A stretch of DNA of 64,000 nucleotides from Liolophura sinensis (taxonomy: Eukaryota > Mollusca > Polyplacophora > Chitonida > Chitonidae), in contig NC_088303.1 of the NCBI RefSeq assembly GCF_032854445.1, positions 20,777,501 through 20,841,500 on the forward strand, written 5' to 3'. Made by a program: the position numbers and the translations under genes. Of this stretch, positions 60,740-64,000 are shown one piece after another (position 1 is the stretch's first letter; each line of letters starts with the position of its first letter). The notes under the pieces were generated by a model, which saw only the letters and a program-made list of their open reading frames with translations, did no database searches and had not been told where the DNA came from.

Positions 60740-63700
60740 ACCAGATATGGTGGACAGCAGATTGACACAAGACATGATACCAGAGATCAATATATATGTA
60801 CTAGAGACCAGACATACCAGCTAGTGTACAGACACATTGAATACAACACATATAAATAAGCGAACATACACGCTATACAGCAAAAGGATACAGAGAACGT
60901 ATTGAGCCTATCCATTGACGCTTATCTATTATAAACAGACTTGCCAAACGTCAAGAGTTTAATGACAGATTCCCATCAGTTTATGCCAACAAACCTTCGC
61001 CCGATGGAATTAGACGTAATATGGTTCTATCAATTTCCATGGAAACGGATAAAATGCAATCGTTGTTGCGATTTCATCCCCAGTGTTCACTGTGTACCTC
61101 ATTTTATTATAAACAATTCTATAAATCAGTTCGCTAAATTATATGTAGGTCTGTTTTAAAAATGTGAATTTGGTTTTCGAATTTTATCCCCATGGCATTT
61201 GTACTATTTTAGCTGATTTTAAATATTTTGTTTCGTTTCGAATGTTCTCATTATCGCATCGAAAACCATTTACTGTCTTCTGACATAAAAGATGACTGCA
61301 ATATTGGCTGAGTGGAGCCAAAATCATCCATTCATTCATTCAATTTAAATAACAAAAAGATAAGCAACATGAAGGTGGTTAAAATCCGATACTTACATAT
61401 CTGAGACAGAGAAACTAGCGCTCGTTCAAGTGATTTAAAACTCTAAACTGTGGGCCGGTAATTCTGAAAGATAATACAAACATTTATCATTGATTCAAGT
61501 GACCGGTTAATTGTTTCAGGGATTCATATTTTTTTCAGTAGATTTCTTAATTGTTGTCTTCCCTTTCATTTATTATACTTGTTCATTTTCATCACAGCTT
61601 CCTTGTGATCTGCTCTTTATTTGTTCAAACAATTATTGGAATGATTCCATGATTGGTTTTTTCATTCATGAGATTCAGTGATTGATGTTAAGGGTGACAG
61701 ATTCCGCGACTATCGACATATCAGTCTATCAGCAATTTTTGTTGGCATCGGTATATACACTGAACAAAAGAAAACTTCACATTTGGAAAAATGAATTATA
61801 ATGCAAATGGGTAGTGCAAGGTAATTAATATGGGCGAATATATGCCAGAATGGTCACGTCAATCCTGCCGAATTCCACCATAGCAATTGTGGTGAACAAC
61901 GCGGGGTACTGTGGTTGTGGTCATGAGATGCAGTGGACTAACAACTCACAACCTGAAGACACATCTGCATCGGACTTGTACCACATCTGATCGCCCCAGG
62001 TCAGAATGTTCAAGACCTGGGCGCCATGTTGGTAAGGTAATGGTGCAGGTTGCCCAGTGCTGTGTCCATGGATGAGATTCAGTCAATGAGACAACGTCGC
62101 CATGCTGTTGTGAATGTGAGAAGGGGACAAACGCGATACTGAGCAAACATGGCCAGTCCCTGTGACCTCTTCATACTACTGTACACTGTGTGTGTGTGGA
62201 GGGGTGGGGGGGGGGACAAATTGACTGTAATTCCCAATCGTATTTTAGTGTACGCACCGGACATGGTGGACAGCAGATGGAGACAATACATGATACCAAA
62301 GGTCAATATATATGTACTAGAGACCAGACATACCAGCTAGTGTACAGACACACTGAATACAACACATATAAATAAGCGAACATGCACGCTATATAGCAAA
62401 ATGATACAGAGAACGTATTGAGCCTATCCATTGACGCTTGTCTATTATAAACAGACTTGCCAAACGTCAAGAATTTAATGACAGATTCCCATCAGTTTAT
62501 GCCAACAAACCTTCGCCCGATGGAATTAGACATGATATGGTTCTATCAATTTCCATGGAAACGGATAAAACGCAATCGTTGTTGCCAGTGAGACTGCAAG
62601 TCTATCGTGGATTTCATCCCCAGTGTTCACTGTGTACCTCATTTTATTATAAACAATTCTATAAATCAGTTCGCTAAATTATATACAGGTCTGTTTTAAA
62701 AATGTGAATTTGGTTTTCGAATTTTATCCCCATGGCATTTGTACTATATTAGCTGATTTTAAATATTTTGTTTCGTTTCGAATGTTCTCATTATCGCATC
62801 GAAAACCATTTACTGTCTTCTGACATAAAATATGACTGCAATATTGACGGAGTGGCGTCAAAATCATCCGTACATTCATTCATTCATTCATTTTAAATAA
62901 CGAAAAGAAGATAAGCAACATGAAGGTGGTTAAAATCCGATACTTACATATCTGAGACAGAGAAACTAGCGCTCGTTCAAGTGATTTAAAACTCTAAACT
63001 GTGGGCCGGTAATTCTGAAAGATAATACAAACATTTATCATTGGTTCAAGTGACCGGTTAATTGTTTCAGGGATTCATTTTTTTTTCATAAGTAGATTTC
63101 TTAATTGTTGTCTTCCTTTTCATTTATTACACTTGTTCATTTTCATCACAGCTCCCTTGTGATCTGCTCTTTGTTTGTTTAAACAATTATTGGAATGATT
63201 CCATGATTGGTTTTTTCATTCATGAGATTCAGTGATTGATGTTAAGGGTGATAGATTCCGCGACTATCGACATATCAGTCTATCAGCAATTTTTGTTGGC
63301 ATCGGTATATACACTGAACAAAAAAAAAGAATTTTAATGCAAATGGGTAGTGCAAGGTAATTAATATGGGCGAATATATGCTAGAATGGTCACGTCAATC
63401 CTGCCGAATTCCACCATAGCAATTGTGGTGAACAACGCGGGGTACTGTGGTTGTGGTCATGAGATGCAGTGGACTAACAACTCACAACCTGAAGACACAT
63501 GTGCATCGGACTTGTACCACATCTGATCGCCCCAGGTCAGAATGTTCAAGACCTGGGCGCCATGTTGGTAATGTAATGGTGCAGGTTGCCCAGTGCTGTG
63601 TCCATGGATGAGATTCAGTCAATGAGACAACGTCGCCATGCTGTTGTGAATGTGAGAAGGGGACAAACGCGATACTGAGCAAACATGGCCAGTCCCTGTG

Positions 63701-64000
63701 ACCTCTTCATACTACTGTACACTGTGTGTGTGTGGAGGGGGGAGGGGGGACAAATTGACTGTATATTCCCAATCGTATTTTAGTGTACGCACCGGACATG
63801 GTGGACAGCAGATGGAGACAATACATGATACCAAAGATCAATATATATGTACTAGAGACCAGACATACCAGCTAGTGTACAGACACATTGAATACAACAC
63901 ATAAATAAGCGAACATGCACGCTATATAGCAAAATGATACAGAGAACGTATTGAACGTATTGAACGTCAAGAATTTAATGACAGATTCCCATCAGTTTAT
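60740..64000. repeat. Tandem array of about 1.5-kb units, more than two copies, runs off the window
   Basis: ATGGTGGACAGCAGAT recurs near 60749, 62264 and 63799, giving periods of about 1,515 and 1,535 bp. Units one and two match almost throughout. Unit 2 has about 25 extra bases (near 62588) absent from unit 1; unit 1 has a stretch after GAACAAAAG that is shortened in unit 2; and unit 3 lacks about 40 bases after GAACGTATTGA. No convincing gene is inside. A plus-strand reading near 61980 gives SDRPRSE, faintly like a Tc1-type transposase, too little to name. Confidence 0.9.

Noticed and set aside
61946-62146. Repeated 66-codon minus-strand frame in the 1.5-kb units
   Set aside because: Present because the units repeat. 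No recognised protein; the opposite strand shows only a faint, stop-ridden resemblance to a Tc1-like transposase.

Overview
The window is animal nuclear DNA. It has AT-rich intergenic sequence, GT-AG introns of 0.1 to 17 kb, genes with vertebrate-like exon phases, and very many short interspersed and tandem repeats. The dominant SINE ends in 'gaatattcttgagtgtggcgtaaaacaccaatc' plus AAATA repeats. A second SINE starts with repeated GAGT. From memory, such elements and the frequent ACATGTA words suit a lophotrochozoan, most likely a mollusc or a brachiopod. The species cannot be fixed from the sequence alone.

Six protein genes could be rebuilt exon by exon, with every junction in phase. (1) + strand, 300-7075: the 3' nine-exon part of a PDE9-type cGMP phosphodiesterase, whose 5' end lies outside the window. 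Its catalytic-domain exon is present as two alternative copies. (2) + strand, 12538-21763: a complete seven-exon carbohydrate sulfotransferase of the CHST15 type (436 aa). (3) - strand, 31448-25213: a complete six-exon NOL7-like nucleolar protein (249 aa), with a possible extra in-frame cassette exon at 30019-30183. (4, 5) - strand, 34561-32846 and 44595-40639: two tandem two-exon cyclase/kynurenine-formamidase-family genes, both with signal peptides and hydrophobic C-terminal tails. (6) - strand, 59208-53002: a complete six-exon otopetrin proton channel (575 aa).

Between the genes lie repeats. At least four SINE insertions have clear target-site duplications (2866-3016, 31821-31925, 39734-39894, 42570-42840). 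There is a family of palindromic MITEs (16180-16400, 43494-43700, 45082-45340) and large minisatellites of 45, 61, 22 and about 61 bp. A decayed DIRS-like retroelement sits at 47303-49722. A tandem array of about 1.5 kb units runs off the right edge.

The genes do not form a pathway. PDE9 breaks down cGMP, the sulfotransferase acts in the Golgi on glycosaminoglycans, NOL7 acts in ribosome biogenesis, the cyclases look extracytoplasmic, and otopetrin conducts protons. The most interesting signal is the duplicated PDE9 exon (3963-4067 and 5185-5289). Both copies are 105 nt, phase 0/0, and encode variants of the same metal- and nucleotide-contacting segment, which is the layout of mutually exclusive splicing inside an enzyme active site.
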